Of a stretch of 64,000 bases of DNA, positions 32,381 through 41,787 are shown piece by piece. The notes beneath the pieces are model-generated. The model did not search any database. It had not been told where the DNA came from and was given only the letters and a program-made list of their open reading frames with translations. Position 1 is the stretch's first letter; the number at the start of each line of letters is the position of its first letter. This stretch comes from Flavobacterium laiguense. GTDB taxonomy: Bacteria > Bacteroidota > Bacteroidia > Flavobacteriales > Flavobacteriaceae. The translations under genes and the position numbers were made by a program. The stretch is taken from assembly GCF_003097655.1 (NCBI RefSeq), contig NZ_QCZH01000004.1, positions 124,001 to 188,000 on the forward strand. The letters are read 5' to 3'.

Positions 32381-33676
32381 TTATTCAAACGTTACTTTAA
32401 TTTGTTTGATCCGTTTTTGATCTACGGATTCAATGATAAATAGGCAGTTTTCAAAAGTTATCTTCTGTCCTTTTTTCGGAAAATTACCTAAAATTTCAAG
32501 AATGAATCCAGCTAACGTCTCTGCCTCTCCTTTTTTTTCTTCGAATAAATCTTCATCAACTTCAATAATCCGGTAGAAATCCTTAAGATTTATTTTCCCT
32601 TCAAAAATATAATTTTTATCGTCTATTTGAGAATAATTAACAGGTGTATCGTCAAATTCATCACTAATGTCCCCTACAATTTCTTCGATAACATCTTCCA
32701 GCGAAACCAATCCCGATGTCCCCCCATATTCATCAACCACAATCGCCAAGTGACTCTTCATACTCTGAAAATCCTTTAACAAATTATCTAACTTTTTATT
32801 TTCAGGAACAAAGAAAGGCTCCCGTATTAAGGCTGTCCAGTCAAATTCTGTGCTATTAATATATGGCAACAAATCTTTGACAAATAAAACCCCTTCTATT
32901 TGGTCTATATTATCTCGGTAAACTGGAATTCTAGAAAACCCTTTTTCAATTATTTTGGAGCAAATAGCCTCAAATGTTTCTGATATTTCTAAAGCAAAAA
33001 CATCTATTCTCGGGCTCATTACTTGTTTGGTATCCGTATTTCCAAATGAGACAATCCCTTCCAGAATTTTTTGCTCCTCTGTAGATGTTTCATCAATGGC
33101 AGTCAATTCTAATGCTTGGGATAATTGATCTACAGAAAAATTCGTTTTTTGCTTTCCTAATTTATTTTGCAAATAAATAGTTGCAGAACGCATAGGCAAA
33201 CTAACCGGAGACAGTATTTTGTCTAAACCCGAAATTGGATAAGCAATCAATTTGACAAATTTTACGTTATTCCTACTGGCATATACTTTTGGCAATACTT
33301 CACCAAAAAGCAACAACAAAAAGGTCACCAAAATTACTTCGGTAGTAAACTTTAAAATAGGAGATGTAATGGCGGAAAATAAATCTTTCCCAACAAAAGA
33401 GAACAAAATCACAACACCTATATTGATAAAATTATTGGCTACAAGTAGTGTGGCTAACAATTTTTTAGGCTTTTCCAAAAGCTGAGAAATAATTTTTCCT
33501 TTTGAAGCATTATCCTGAATCGTTTCATCAATATCCTTTTGCGACAAAGAAAACAATGCCACTTCAGCTCCTGAAACTATTGCTGAACAAAACAACAAAA
33601 TAAATATCCCAATAAAACCAAAGACTAAATTGGTATCTATAAGTGAAGTAATCTCTAAACTGGGCTCTGGGTCCAA
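32381..33676 (-). CDS. gldE: Gliding motility protein GldE (CNNM/CBS transporter-like)
   Basis: Membrane protein of 431 residues in the CorC/HlyC group: a DUF21 transmembrane domain (about 12-190; AIVSGAEVALFSLSQ), a CBS pair (about 205-330; VDEYGGTSGLVSLEDVIEEI) and a C-terminal CorC_HlyC domain. GldE is needed with GldD for gliding in F. johnsoniae. Relatives transport or sense Mg2+ or Co2+. Follows ssb by 23 bases. Confidence 0.93.
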   Translation of the reverse strand: MDPEPSLEITSLIDTNLVFGFIGIFILLFCSAIVSGAEVALFSLSQKDIDETIQDNASKGKIISQLLEKPKKLLATLLVANNFINIGVVILFSFVGKDLFSAITSPILKFTTEVILVTFLLLLFGEVLPKVYASRNNVKFVKLIAYPISGLDKILSPVSLPMRSATIYLQNKLGKQKTNFSVDQLSQALELTAIDETSTEEQKILEGIVSFGNTDTKQVMSPRIDVFALEISETFEAICSKIIEKGFSRIPVYRDNIDQIEGVLFVKDLLPYINSTEFDWTALIREPFFVPENKKLDNLLKDFQSMKSHLAIVVDEYGGTSGLVSLEDVIEEIVGDISDEFDDTPVNYSQIDDKNYIFEGKINLKDFYRIIEVDEDLFEEKKGEAETLAGFILEILGNFPKKGQKITFENCLFIIESVDQKRIKQIKVTFE

Positions 33677-33699
33677 ATTATAATAAATTAGTTAAACAA

Positions 33700-34140
33700 T
33701 TAAAACGGCAAATCATTGATTGGCAAGTCTTTATTTTGAGCGTCAAAGTTAGTGTTTTTTGTCGTTCCAGAAGAATCTGATATTTTATTGTTTTCCGAAT
33801 CTTTTTTTGTTGTCAAAAAGGTAAACTCGGTTACTTGAATTTCCATTGTATGTTTGGTGGAGCCGTCTTCGGCTTGCCATTGTCTCGATTTGATACGCCC
33901 TTCTACGTAAATTTTATCTCCTTTCGAAAGGTATTTTTCGCAAATTTCGGCAGCTTTATTGCGTACCACAAGATTATGCCATTCGGTAGACGTAATTTTT
34001 TCGTTGGTGGTTTTATTGACGTACACTTCATTTGTTGCCAATTGAAATCTTCCAATGCAGTTTCCGCCTTCAAAATAATGCATTTTGACATCATCGCCTA
34101 GATAACCTATAAGCATTACTTTATTTAATGTTCCGTTCAT
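33700..34140 (-). CDS. ssb: Single-stranded DNA-binding protein
   Basis: OB-fold domain (about 1-105: MNGTLNKVMLIGYLGDDVKM, TEWHNLVVRNKAAEICEKYL) with a short linker and the acidic tip INDLPF that recruits repair proteins. 146 residues. In a conserved flavobacterial row mutY-ssb-gldE-gldD; here an extra gene is inserted between mutY and ssb. Confidence 0.96.
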   Translation of the reverse strand: MNGTLNKVMLIGYLGDDVKMHYFEGGNCIGRFQLATNEVYVNKTTNEKITSTEWHNLVVRNKAAEICEKYLSKGDKIYVEGRIKSRQWQAEDGSTKHTMEIQVTEFTFLTTKKDSENNKISDSSGTTKNTNFDAQNKDLPINDLPF

Positions 34141-34199
34141 GATTTGGTGGTATTTCTATCAAAGGTACATTTTTTTTGAAAACTATTTTTATTGGATTT

Positions 34200-34450
34200 C
34201 TAGAAATAATTGCATCTATACAGCAAGACTAAATTACTTTTTGCCACAATCTCGATAACAATCGAACAATGCCATTAAGCCTGTTTTTTCGCGCAAAGCC
34301 GCAAAGTCGCAAAACTCACAACCGTTTCCTTTGCGTCTTCGCGCCTTTGCGAGAGACAAATTCAGTAAAACCCTAGCACAAAACCCTTAGCTTAACAACA
34401 TTGAGTCATCAAGACAAAGACGCAAATTAATCGATTAAACAGAAAACAAA
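34200..34450. repeat. 'cgcaaagccgcaaagtcgcaaa' spacer repeat
   Basis: A spacer of about 310 bases between ssb and the next gene. It has near-palindromic words (gcgcaaagccgcaaagtcgc against tttgcgtcttcgcgcctttg) at 34291-34353 and no coding sequence. It is a dispersed Flavobacterium-type repeat. Confidence 0.5.
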
Positions 34451-34451
34451 A

Positions 34452-35642
34452 CTACTTCCCGCTTTTTTTAATTAACGCCCAAACACTTTCATTAAAGTTA
34501 GCTCTGTTGATTCCCGTTAATTTCTCCAGCACTTTAAAATAATTTTCATTCCCTTTCTCGTATTTTCCACAACCAAGCAATTCTTTTACAGCCGAAAATC
34601 CTTTTTCTTTTTCTATTTTTTCAACGATTAGGGCATTTACAACATAGTCAGCCATTAAATGCTTTTCCATACTTTCTCCAAAATTCAATTGCTTTCCATC
34701 GAACAAAGCAAGCCAGTCGGTTTTGGGATTCGAAGCTACTTTTTCTTTGAACGTCTTCAGGATTTGTTGCCAACTAATTCCCCAGCTTCCTCCATAAAGA
34801 TAGGCGCATCCCTCATCAACCGGTTTGTTGATCGTGTTTCTTGGAATTGCATTTCGTGCTCTTTCGTGCCATAAATCGTGCGGATCAAAACTGTTAAAAC
34901 TTGTATTATAAGTACCGTTAACCAACAAAGTAGTTTTGTTTTCATTGGCATTAAAAGTACTTACGGAGCGACCATTGTATTCCAGTTTATACAAAACACC
35001 TATGCTTTGCAGTACGTCTGGCAAATCATTACAGCCATACCAAACGATATTGTCTTGTGGAGCCTCTAGCTTTTTATCAAAAAGAGCCACATCCTTTATA
35101 TATTCGGTAGCGACTTTGGTATTTAGGGTGTTTTTGTAATGAAAGGTACAATTCCCTATTTTTTTGGTTTGCCAAGAAAGGGTGTTGCGTTGTAAAGGCG
35201 ACAAGAAATAAAATTTATCATCCATATACTTGGCTAAAACTTCAAAACTAGCGGCCAAAATAGGCGTGTTTTCATTTACGCCTATATAAGATAACTGTAT
35301 GATAAAATTAGTTTTATCGACTTGCACCACATTAGTCAAATAGCCTTTGTAGAAGTTATTGTCTTTGTATTTTCCGCTTTTCTCGATTCCTTTCATTTCG
35401 TCAAGAAGAATTGACGTTTCCAGCAAGTCTTCTTTCAAGACAAAAACATTCTCTTTATTAGGACTTTCTTTTTGACTCAAAAAGCCATTTAATGATTTCA
35501 CCAATTGTTTGGCAACCAAAGTGTCTTTTGGCAAAACGACATTTACAGGAACAATTAAAGGATTGGTTTGTGCAAATGTTACTAATCCGCAATGCAGACA
35601 TAATAGAAGGATGATTTTTTTCAAAGTAAAGATTTTTTTCAT
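34452..35642 (-). CDS. Secreted protein of unknown function
   Basis: Not recognised. A signal peptide (ILLLCLHCGLVTFAQ, about residues 11-25) precedes 370 residues with no cysteine cluster and no membrane segment. A possible active-site-like stretch is FDPHDLWHERAR followed by VDEGCAYLYGGSWG, which has the look of a metallopeptidase-like H/E pattern but lacks a full HExxH, so no function is claimed. There is no sorting domain of the T9SS type. It lies between mutY and ssb, two genes normally close together, which suggests a later insertion. Confidence 0.7.
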   Translation of the reverse strand: MKKIFTLKKIILLLCLHCGLVTFAQTNPLIVPVNVVLPKDTLVAKQLVKSLNGFLSQKESPNKENVFVLKEDLLETSILLDEMKGIEKSGKYKDNNFYKGYLTNVVQVDKTNFIIQLSYIGVNENTPILAASFEVLAKYMDDKFYFLSPLQRNTLSWQTKKIGNCTFHYKNTLNTKVATEYIKDVALFDKKLEAPQDNIVWYGCNDLPDVLQSIGVLYKLEYNGRSVSTFNANENKTTLLVNGTYNTSFNSFDPHDLWHERARNAIPRNTINKPVDEGCAYLYGGSWGISWQQILKTFKEKVASNPKTDWLALFDGKQLNFGESMEKHLMADYVVNALIVEKIEKEKGFSAVKELLGCGKYEKGNENYFKVLEKLTGINRANFNESVWALIKKSGK

Positions 35643-35946
35643 GTTTGAAAGATAGAAATATCCTACTTAACAATCAAAGCGGTTTAGTTTTTATTTAACA
35701 AATTGAATTGCTTTCTACCTCCAAAAATAAATTTTGAACCATGTAAGAAATATAAGTTCATTTAAGTATAAAGCTTTTGCTTGGGGCTGCTTCTTAAATT
35801 CAACAAACACCTCGTTTTACCGCTTGGGTAAGGGATAGAAACTAGCTACCGAAGTAGCGTGGATAGCCCGACGCTATAAAACAATGGGCCGAATACGCGT
35901 TCCTAAAAGTAGGCCCGTTGTTTTATAGGGTTACCCCCAAAAGACT
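35643..35946. repeat. Structured repeat between the secreted protein and mutY
   Basis: Contains the hairpin gctac-cgaa-gtagc (35845-35858) inside 'gggatagaaactagctacc...gtggatagcccgac', and a 17-bp inverted repeat ctataaaacaatgggcc (35874-35890) / ggcccgttgttttatag (35912-35928) with one G-T pair. Text of the first kind (gggatag...ggatagcccgac) is, from memory, a common Flavobacterium intergenic repeat. It could end the mutY transcript. Confidence 0.6.
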
Positions 35947-36984
35947 TTACAATTTATCTTCTATAAAATTATGAATCACTATGGGGAATGGGAATGTTTT
36001 GACGGTTTCAAGGTTGATTCCATTTTGGACGGTTCCTTTCAGACTCACTTTCCAAAACTTGATGTATAAATGTTGGTGTGAGAGTTTATGCACTATGCTT
36101 TCGGAATTGTATTCGAATAGACTTACAATTTCATTTTCTTGGAAAAAGTCTTTCTGAATATGCCTGGAAATACAATCAAAATCTTCAACAGTATCGGTTT
36201 CGATTAATGGAAATTCGTATAGATTGTGCCAAATTCCTTTGGCGGTGCGTTTCTGGATGATGGTATGCTGCAAATCGTCTTCGGCTACTATATAATTAAA
36301 GTAGCGATTTCTGACTTTGAGCTTCTTCGATTTTACGGGCAATTGATCGACTTTGTTTTTTTGCAAAGCCGCACAACTGCTGTTGAACACACAAATAGAG
36401 CAATTGGGACTTTTGGGAACGCATTGCAGGGCACCAAATTCCATTATCGCTTGATTGAATTGTGCGGGATTAGCTTTTGGCATAAGTTCGAAAGCCAAGG
36501 CAGCAAATTCTTTTTTGGCCGAAGCTTGGGCAATATCGGTTTCTAGATCAAAATAGCGCGACAAAACCCGAAATACGTTACCATCGACCACGGGAACACA
36601 CTCATTATAGGAGAAAGAGGCAATTGCCGCGGCGGTGTATTCGCCAATCCCTTTTAACTTTAATAAATCGGTGTAATTATCCGGAAAAATACCTCCCATT
36701 TCGTGAGCTACGGTTTGGGCTGTTTTATGCAAATTTCGGGCCCGAGAATAATAGCCAAGACCTTGCCAAAGTTTTAAAACTTGCTCTTCGCTCGCGTTTG
36801 CGAGGTCAAAAACAGTTGGAAAAACTGTGGTGAAAGACAAAAAATAAGGCGTTCCTTGCGCCACTCTTGTCTGTTGCAGCATGATTTCGGAGAGCCAAAT
36901 GGGGTATGGATCGGTCGTATTTCGCCAAGGAAGATCCCTTTTGTTTTGTAAATACCACTTGTTTAACGTGTTATAAAAATTCAT
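35947..36984 (-). CDS. mutY: A/G-specific adenine glycosylase MutY
   Basis: Base excision repair enzyme that removes A opposite 8-oxoG. Present are the start LPWRNTTDPYPIWLSEIMLQ, the helix-hairpin-helix LKLKGIGEYTAAAIASF with the catalytic Asp in VVDGNVFRVL, and the iron-sulfur ligands in CVPKSPNCSICVFNSSC (C-x6-C-x2-C-x5-C). The C-terminal NUDIX-like recognition domain is complete (345 residues). Divergent from the HU gene. Confidence 0.96.
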   Translation of the reverse strand: MNFYNTLNKWYLQNKRDLPWRNTTDPYPIWLSEIMLQQTRVAQGTPYFLSFTTVFPTVFDLANASEEQVLKLWQGLGYYSRARNLHKTAQTVAHEMGGIFPDNYTDLLKLKGIGEYTAAAIASFSYNECVPVVDGNVFRVLSRYFDLETDIAQASAKKEFAALAFELMPKANPAQFNQAIMEFGALQCVPKSPNCSICVFNSSCAALQKNKVDQLPVKSKKLKVRNRYFNYIVAEDDLQHTIIQKRTAKGIWHNLYEFPLIETDTVEDFDCISRHIQKDFFQENEIVSLFEYNSESIVHKLSHQHLYIKFWKVSLKGTVQNGINLETVKTFPFPIVIHNFIEDKL

Positions 36985-37042
36985 TGTAAAATATTAAAAA
37001 ACAAAAGTAATTGTTTATGTAATTAAATTTTAACGAATTAGG

Positions 37043-37074
37043 TTGATTAATTGTTTTTTAAATTCATATATTTG
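37043..37074 (+). promoter_or_regulatory. Promoter of the HU gene
   Basis: TATATTTG at 37067-37074 fits the -7 box; TTG at 37043-37045 is 21 bases upstream. About 43 bases before the ATG. Confidence 0.6.
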
Positions 37075-37117
37075 CAACCTCAAAAAAATTATTACAACAT
37101 AATAAAAAGGAAAGAAA

Positions 37118-37408
37118 ATGACGAAAGCAGATATCGTAGCGAAAATTTCAGAAAAATTAGGTCTTGAAAAAGGTGATGTTCAAGCAACAGTTGAGACTTT
37201 TATGAACGAAGTAAAAAACTCACTTGAAACTGGAGACAATGTTTACTTAAGAGGTTTTGGAAGCTTTATTGTAAAAACAAGAGCTGAAAAAACAGGAAGA
37301 AATATTTCTAAAAATACCACAATCAAAATTCCTGCACACAATATTCCTGCTTTCAAACCTGCAAAAGTATTTGTAGAAGGAGTAAAAATTAACAACGAAG
37401 CAAAATAA
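37118..37408 (+). CDS. hup: HU-family DNA-binding protein
   Basis: Nucleoid protein of 96 residues: MTKADIVAKISEKLGLEKGD, the beta-arm region LRGFGSFIVKTRAEKTGRNI and the DNA-contacting IPAHNIPAFKPAKVF. It is preceded by ggaaagaaa six bases before ATG, a purine-rich leader. Followed closely by a 30-residue basic protein gene. Confidence 0.95.
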   Translation: MTKADIVAKISEKLGLEKGDVQATVETFMNEVKNSLETGDNVYLRGFGSFIVKTRAEKTGRNISKNTTIKIPAHNIPAFKPAKVFVEGVKINNEAK

Positions 37409-37439
37409 CACTATTAATTAATCATAAAATCTATAAGAT

Positions 37440-37532
37440 ATGCCAAGTGGTAAAAAAAGAAAGAGACATAAGGTAGCGACGCACAAACGTAAAAAAAGAG
37501 CGAGAGCTAACCGTCACAAAAAGAAAAAGTAG
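37440..37532 (+). CDS. 30-residue, extremely basic protein
   Basis: ATG to TAG gives 30 residues beginning MPSGKKRKRHKVATHKRKK and ending RHKKKK; more than half are Lys or Arg, with four His. From memory, nearly the same peptide follows HU in many Flavobacteria, which argues that it is a real gene. Such composition fits a ribosome- or nucleic-acid-bound peptide, comparable to small ribosomal proteins. No function is shown. The stop codon is in the first arm of a terminator. Confidence 0.75.
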   Translation: MPSGKKRKRHKVATHKRKKRARANRHKKKK

Positions 37533-37556
37533 TTTTAAACTACTTTTTTCTTTTTT
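37518..37556 (+). terminator. Terminator of the HU/basic peptide operon
   Basis: aaaagaaaaagtagt / actacttttttcttt hairpin with a T-rich end, overlapping the end of the small gene. Confidence 0.8.
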
Positions 37557-37569
37557 AAGTTCATTGAAA

Positions 37570-37800
37570 TTGAGAAAAAGACGAATAGATGAAAGACGAA
37601 TAGATAAAAGACTGAAAAGTCTATTATCTATTAATCTATTATCTTAAAGTCTTCTACTCTCCGGGTACAATACCTGTTAAATTATTGTTTAATCCATCTG
37701 TAAATAAGATTTCAGATTTTAGAATTTAGAATTTAGAATTTTAAAAATCTATCCTCTTCATCTATTCTCTTTTATCTAAAAATACAGATAAAAATTTACA
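37570..37800. repeat. A/T-rich repetitive leader of RNase G gene
   Basis: Tandem-like words gacgaatagatgaaagacgaatagataaaag, then inverted ctattatctattaatctattatctt, then gattttagaatttagaattt. No gene. A promoter for rng must be within it, but I cannot single one out. Confidence 0.45.
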
Positions 37801-37801
37801 A

Positions 37802-39346
37802 ATGAATAAAGAATTAATCATTCGATCTAGTTCTGATTTCGTAGATTTTGCCTTATTAAAAGATGGAAAACTAATTGAATTACACAAAGAAGAAGAGAAA
37901 AGCAACTTTCAAGTAGGTGATATTTTTATTGCCAAAATAAGAAAACCCGTTGCTGGACTTAATGCTGCTTTTGTAAATGTAGGCTTCGAAAAAGATGCCT
38001 TTTTACATTATCACGATTTAGGACCTAACTTAGCTTCCCAACTGAAATTCATAAAACTTGTAAGCGCAGGTAAAATAAAAGATTTCTCCCTAAAAAACTT
38101 TCAGTTTGAAAAAGAAATAGATAAAGATGGTACTATTACGGATGTAATAAGCGCCAATCAATCTGTTTTGGTACAAGTCGTCAAAGAACCAATATCTACC
38201 AAAGGACCTAGAATTAGCGCAGAGCTTTCTCTAGCCGGACGATTTATTGTTTTGGTTCCGTTTTCTGATCGTGTTTCTATTTCACAAAAAATAGAAGACA
38301 AAAAAGAAAAGGAACGTTTGAAACGACTCGTACAATCCATCAAACCAAAAGGATTTGGTGTTATTGTTCGCACAGTAGCCGAAGGCAAAAATACAGAAGA
38401 ATTAGAAAAAGATTTGCAGAACCTGCTCAGCAGATGGAATGCAATGTGTAAAAAATTACCAACTGCTCATCATCCATCCAAGGTATTGGGAGAGCTCAAC
38501 AGAGCTTCTTCGATATTAAGAGATGTATTTAATGATACCTTTAGCGGTATTCAGATTGATGATGAAGAGTTGTACAACCAAACAAAGGATTATTTGCAAG
38601 AGATTGCACCATCCAAACAATCAATTGTTAAGTTCTATCAGTCAAATGATACGCCTATTTTTGAGAAATACAATATAGAGAGACAAATCAAGACTTCCTT
38701 TGGAAAAACAGTTTCCATGAGTAAAGGGGCTTATCTTATTATTGAACACACTGAAGCTTTGCACGTTATAGACGTAAACAGCGGAAACCGTTCTAATAAA
38801 GCTACCAACCAAGAGGATACAGCCATGGAAGTTAATATGATTGCTGCCGCCGAAATAGCGAGACAATTGCGTCTTCGTGATATGGGTGGAATAATTGTAG
38901 TTGATTTTATCGATATGTCTAATCCCGAAAATCGTAAAGTTTTGTTCGACTTCTTGAGAGAAGAAATGAGCGATGATAAAGCGAAACATAAAATCTTACC
39001 ACCGAGTAAGTTTGGGCTAGTCCAAATTACCAGACAACGCGTAAGACCAGAAGTTAACATTAAAACTAGAGAAGAAGATCCTAACAATGAGCATGGCGAA
39101 ATTGAAGCGCCAATATTGATCATTGACAGAATTGCTTCCGATCTAGAAAGAGTTTTAAAAACCCACAAAAACGTAGTGCTTAATGTACATCCGTTCGTGG
39201 CTGCATACCTCAGTAAAGGTTTTCCATCATTGCGTTCAAAATGGTTTTTTGAATACAAAAAATGGGTGAAAATCATACCACGTGACGCTTACACGTATCT
39301 AGAATATCATTTCTATGATAAAAAAGGAAATGTTATTAAAGAATAA
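37802..39346 (+). CDS. rng: Ribonuclease G/E family endoribonuclease
   Basis: RNA processing and decay enzyme of 514 residues. S1 domain (about 35-130: GDIFIAKIRKPVAGLNAAFV), 5'-sensor/RNase H-like region, and the catalytic DNase-I-like part with IDVNSGNRSNKATNQEDTA and GGIIVVDFIDM that hold the Mg-binding aspartates. No long C-terminal degradosome scaffold, so it is the RNase G type. Conserved neighbour of HU in Flavobacteria. Confidence 0.95.
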   Translation: MNKELIIRSSSDFVDFALLKDGKLIELHKEEEKSNFQVGDIFIAKIRKPVAGLNAAFVNVGFEKDAFLHYHDLGPNLASQLKFIKLVSAGKIKDFSLKNFQFEKEIDKDGTITDVISANQSVLVQVVKEPISTKGPRISAELSLAGRFIVLVPFSDRVSISQKIEDKKEKERLKRLVQSIKPKGFGVIVRTVAEGKNTEELEKDLQNLLSRWNAMCKKLPTAHHPSKVLGELNRASSILRDVFNDTFSGIQIDDEELYNQTKDYLQEIAPSKQSIVKFYQSNDTPIFEKYNIERQIKTSFGKTVSMSKGAYLIIEHTEALHVIDVNSGNRSNKATNQEDTAMEVNMIAAAEIARQLRLRDMGGIIVVDFIDMSNPENRKVLFDFLREEMSDDKAKHKILPPSKFGLVQITRQRVRPEVNIKTREEDPNNEHGEIEAPILIIDRIASDLERVLKTHKNVVLNVHPFVAAYLSKGFPSLRSKWFFEYKKWVKIIPRDAYTYLEYHFYDKKGNVIKE

Positions 39347-39355
39347 AATAGAAAC

Positions 39356-39386
39356 AACCGCCTTTCGTGAGATTGGCGGTTTTTTT
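39356..39386 (+). terminator. rng terminator
   Basis: aaccgcc / ggcggtt with a 12-base loop and seven T. Confidence 0.88.
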
Positions 39387-39437
39387 GTGTCTTTTTGTGA
39401 GGGAAGCGAATTAATTACGACATTCCTTTTAACAGGT

Positions 39438-39881
39438 TTATTTCCTTCTCTCGACAAAAAACCGCTTCATCAAATCAGCTGCTTCATTAGCCATAACCCC
39501 ATGAACAACAACGGTTTTAGGATGTAATTTGGTTCCCATTTTCATAAAACCACGATGTTCATCGCTCGCTCCGTAAACTATCTTAGTAATCTGACTCCAA
39601 TACAAAGCGCCTGCACACATCTGGCAAGGTTCAAGTGTAACATACAACGTACAATCTTTGAGGTATTTTCCGCCAAGGAAATTGGCAGCCGCGGTTATGG
39701 CTTGCATTTCGGCGTGAGCGGTAACGTCGTTGAGCAATTCGGTTAAATTATGGCTTCGGGCAATAACGGTATTATTAACCACAATAACGGCTCCCACAGG
39801 AATTTCACCTTTATCAAAGGCCATTTCAGCTTCCTGCAAAGCTTTCTTCATAAAGTATTCGTCCGTAAAAATGTTTTCCAT
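39438..39881 (-). CDS. tadA: tRNA-specific adenosine deaminase TadA (nucleoside deaminase)
   Basis: Zinc deaminase converting A34 to inosine in tRNA-Arg(ACG). Ligands and proton shuttle are in TAHAEMQAI (HAE) and LEPCQMCAGAL (PCxxC). The 147-residue length is standard from MENIFTDEYFMKKAL; the frame continues 19 codons upstream without homology. Divergent from dxs. Confidence 0.92.
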   Translation of the reverse strand: MENIFTDEYFMKKALQEAEMAFDKGEIPVGAVIVVNNTVIARSHNLTELLNDVTAHAEMQAITAAANFLGGKYLKDCTLYVTLEPCQMCAGALYWSQITKIVYGASDEHRGFMKMGTKLHPKTVVVHGVMANEAADLMKRFFVERRK

Positions 39882-39965
39882 AAGTCCCAAAGTCCCACGA
39901 ATGGAATTATTAAGTTGAAATACAAAAATAGAAAACAAAACCGTAAATTCGCTTTTTAAACTATA

Positions 39966-41747
39966 ATGAAAAGCAACTTACTCGAACATATCCATTCCCC
40001 AATCGATTTACGCTTACTTGATGAAGCGCAACTTCCCCAATTGGCTCAAGAATTACGTGATTTTATTATCAATATTGTCGCCACCAAAGAAGGTCATCTT
40101 GGCGCCAGTCTTGGTGTGGTGGAACTCACGATTGCTTTGCATTATGTTTTTAACACACCCGAAGATTTATTGGTATGGGATGTGGGTCATCAAGCTTATG
40201 GGCATAAAATTCTAACAGAGAGACGAACCGTTTTTCATACCAACAGACAATTGGGAGGCATTTCTGGTTTTCCAAAAAGAAGTGAGAGTATTTATGACAC
40301 TTTTGGCGTAGGCCACTCCTCTACTTCTATTTCAGCAGCACTTGGAATGGCGATTGCTTCCAATTTAAAAGAAGATTTCGAAAAACAGCACATTGCGGTT
40401 ATTGGTGATGCTTCAATAGCCTCAGGAATGGCGTTTGAAGGTTTAAATCACGCCGGTGTTACTGATGCTAATTTATTGGTCATTCTCAATGATAATTCAA
40501 TCGGGATAGACCCTAGTGTAGGCGCTCTCAAGAAATATTTCACTTCCGTGAAAGAGGGAAAGAACCCGAAGCAAAATAATATGATTAAGTCCTTAAATTT
40601 CGATTATTCGGGACCGATAGATGGCAATGATATTTTTGCCGTGGTAAAAGAATTGAAGCATTTGCAAAAAATAAAAGGGCCAAAATTTTTACACCTAATT
40701 ACCACCAAAGGCAAAGGACTCCAACAAGCGGAAGAAAATCAGGTGAAATACCATGCCCCCGGTAAATTTGACGCTAAAACTGGTGAAATCATTATAAAAT
40801 CGGAAGAAAATTTACCGCCGAAATATCAAGATGTCTTTGGTTTAACCATTTTGGATTTAGCCAAAAAGAACGAAAAAATTGTTGGGATTACTCCAGCCAT
40901 GCCTTCTGGAAGTTCTCTAAAATTCATGATGGATGTTTTCCCGAAACGCGCTTTTGACGTTGGGATTGCAGAACAACATGCGGTGACTTTATCTGCCGGA
41001 ATGGCCACACAGGGAATGATTGTGTATTGCAATATCTATTCTACTTTTTTACAGCGCGCATACGACCAAGTGATTCACGATGTGGCATTGCAAAATTTAC
41101 CCGTAATCTTTTGTTTGGACAGAGCTGGTTTGGTAGGCGAAGACGGAGCTACTCATCACGGCGTTTTTGATTTGGCTTATTTACGTTGCATACCAAACAT
41201 GATTGTTTATGCACCTTTGAATGAAATTGATTTACAAAACATTTTATATACTGCCCAATTAGGCATAAATCATCCTATTGCCATTCGCTACCCACGAGGT
41301 CGTGGGGTTACGGTTAATTGGAAAACCTCCCGTTTCGGTAAGTACGAAAAAATCGAAATTGGAAAAGCCAAGCAACTCAAAAGAGGGTTGAAAACAGCCA
41401 TTTTATCCACTGGAACTATTGGGAATAATGTCTCTTTGGCTCTAGCCAAAATTCAACATCCCGAGAATTTTGCCCATTATGATTTTGCTTTTATCAAACC
41501 ATTAGACGAAAATGAACTGCATTCTATTTTTAGTCAATTCGAAACTATAATTACTGTTGAAGACGGGGTAATAAAAGGGGGATTTGGTAGTGCAATTTCG
41601 GAATTTGCAGCAACTTATAGTTATACCTCAAAAATAAAAATATTGGGCATTGCCGATGAATTTATTGAGCAAGGCAGCATCGACGAACTACAACAATATT
41701 GCAAAATATCCGTTGATAGTTTGAAAATAATTTTCTCAAGTTATTGA
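39966..41747 (+). CDS. dxs: 1-deoxy-D-xylulose-5-phosphate synthase
   Basis: First enzyme of the MEP isoprenoid pathway; its product is also a precursor for the thiamine thiazole (with ThiH above) and for pyridoxal in some bacteria. The TPP-binding stretch is VIGDASIASGMAFEGLNHAG ... LNDNSIGI, the pyrimidine-domain motif DVGIAEQHAVTLSAGMA, and the substrate region GVGHSSTSISAALG. At 593 residues it is a little shorter than the 620 or so of E. coli, as is common in Flavobacteria. Confidence 0.97.
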   Translation: MKSNLLEHIHSPIDLRLLDEAQLPQLAQELRDFIINIVATKEGHLGASLGVVELTIALHYVFNTPEDLLVWDVGHQAYGHKILTERRTVFHTNRQLGGISGFPKRSESIYDTFGVGHSSTSISAALGMAIASNLKEDFEKQHIAVIGDASIASGMAFEGLNHAGVTDANLLVILNDNSIGIDPSVGALKKYFTSVKEGKNPKQNNMIKSLNFDYSGPIDGNDIFAVVKELKHLQKIKGPKFLHLITTKGKGLQQAEENQVKYHAPGKFDAKTGEIIIKSEENLPPKYQDVFGLTILDLAKKNEKIVGITPAMPSGSSLKFMMDVFPKRAFDVGIAEQHAVTLSAGMATQGMIVYCNIYSTFLQRAYDQVIHDVALQNLPVIFCLDRAGLVGEDGATHHGVFDLAYLRCIPNMIVYAPLNEIDLQNILYTAQLGINHPIAIRYPRGRGVTVNWKTSRFGKYEKIEIGKAKQLKRGLKTAILSTGTIGNNVSLALAKIQHPENFAHYDFAFIKPLDENELHSIFSQFETIITVEDGVIKGGFGSAISEFAATYSYTSKIKILGIADEFIEQGSIDELQQYCKISVDSLKIIFSSY

Positions 41748-41787
41748 AATTAATTATTTTGCGCCCTTAAAATACCACTATCCTTCT

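Noticed and set aside
34878..35139. Several plus-strand frames of 60-70 codons inside the secreted protein gene
   Set aside because: They are antisense shadows of a longer gene with a signal peptide and have no recognisable features.
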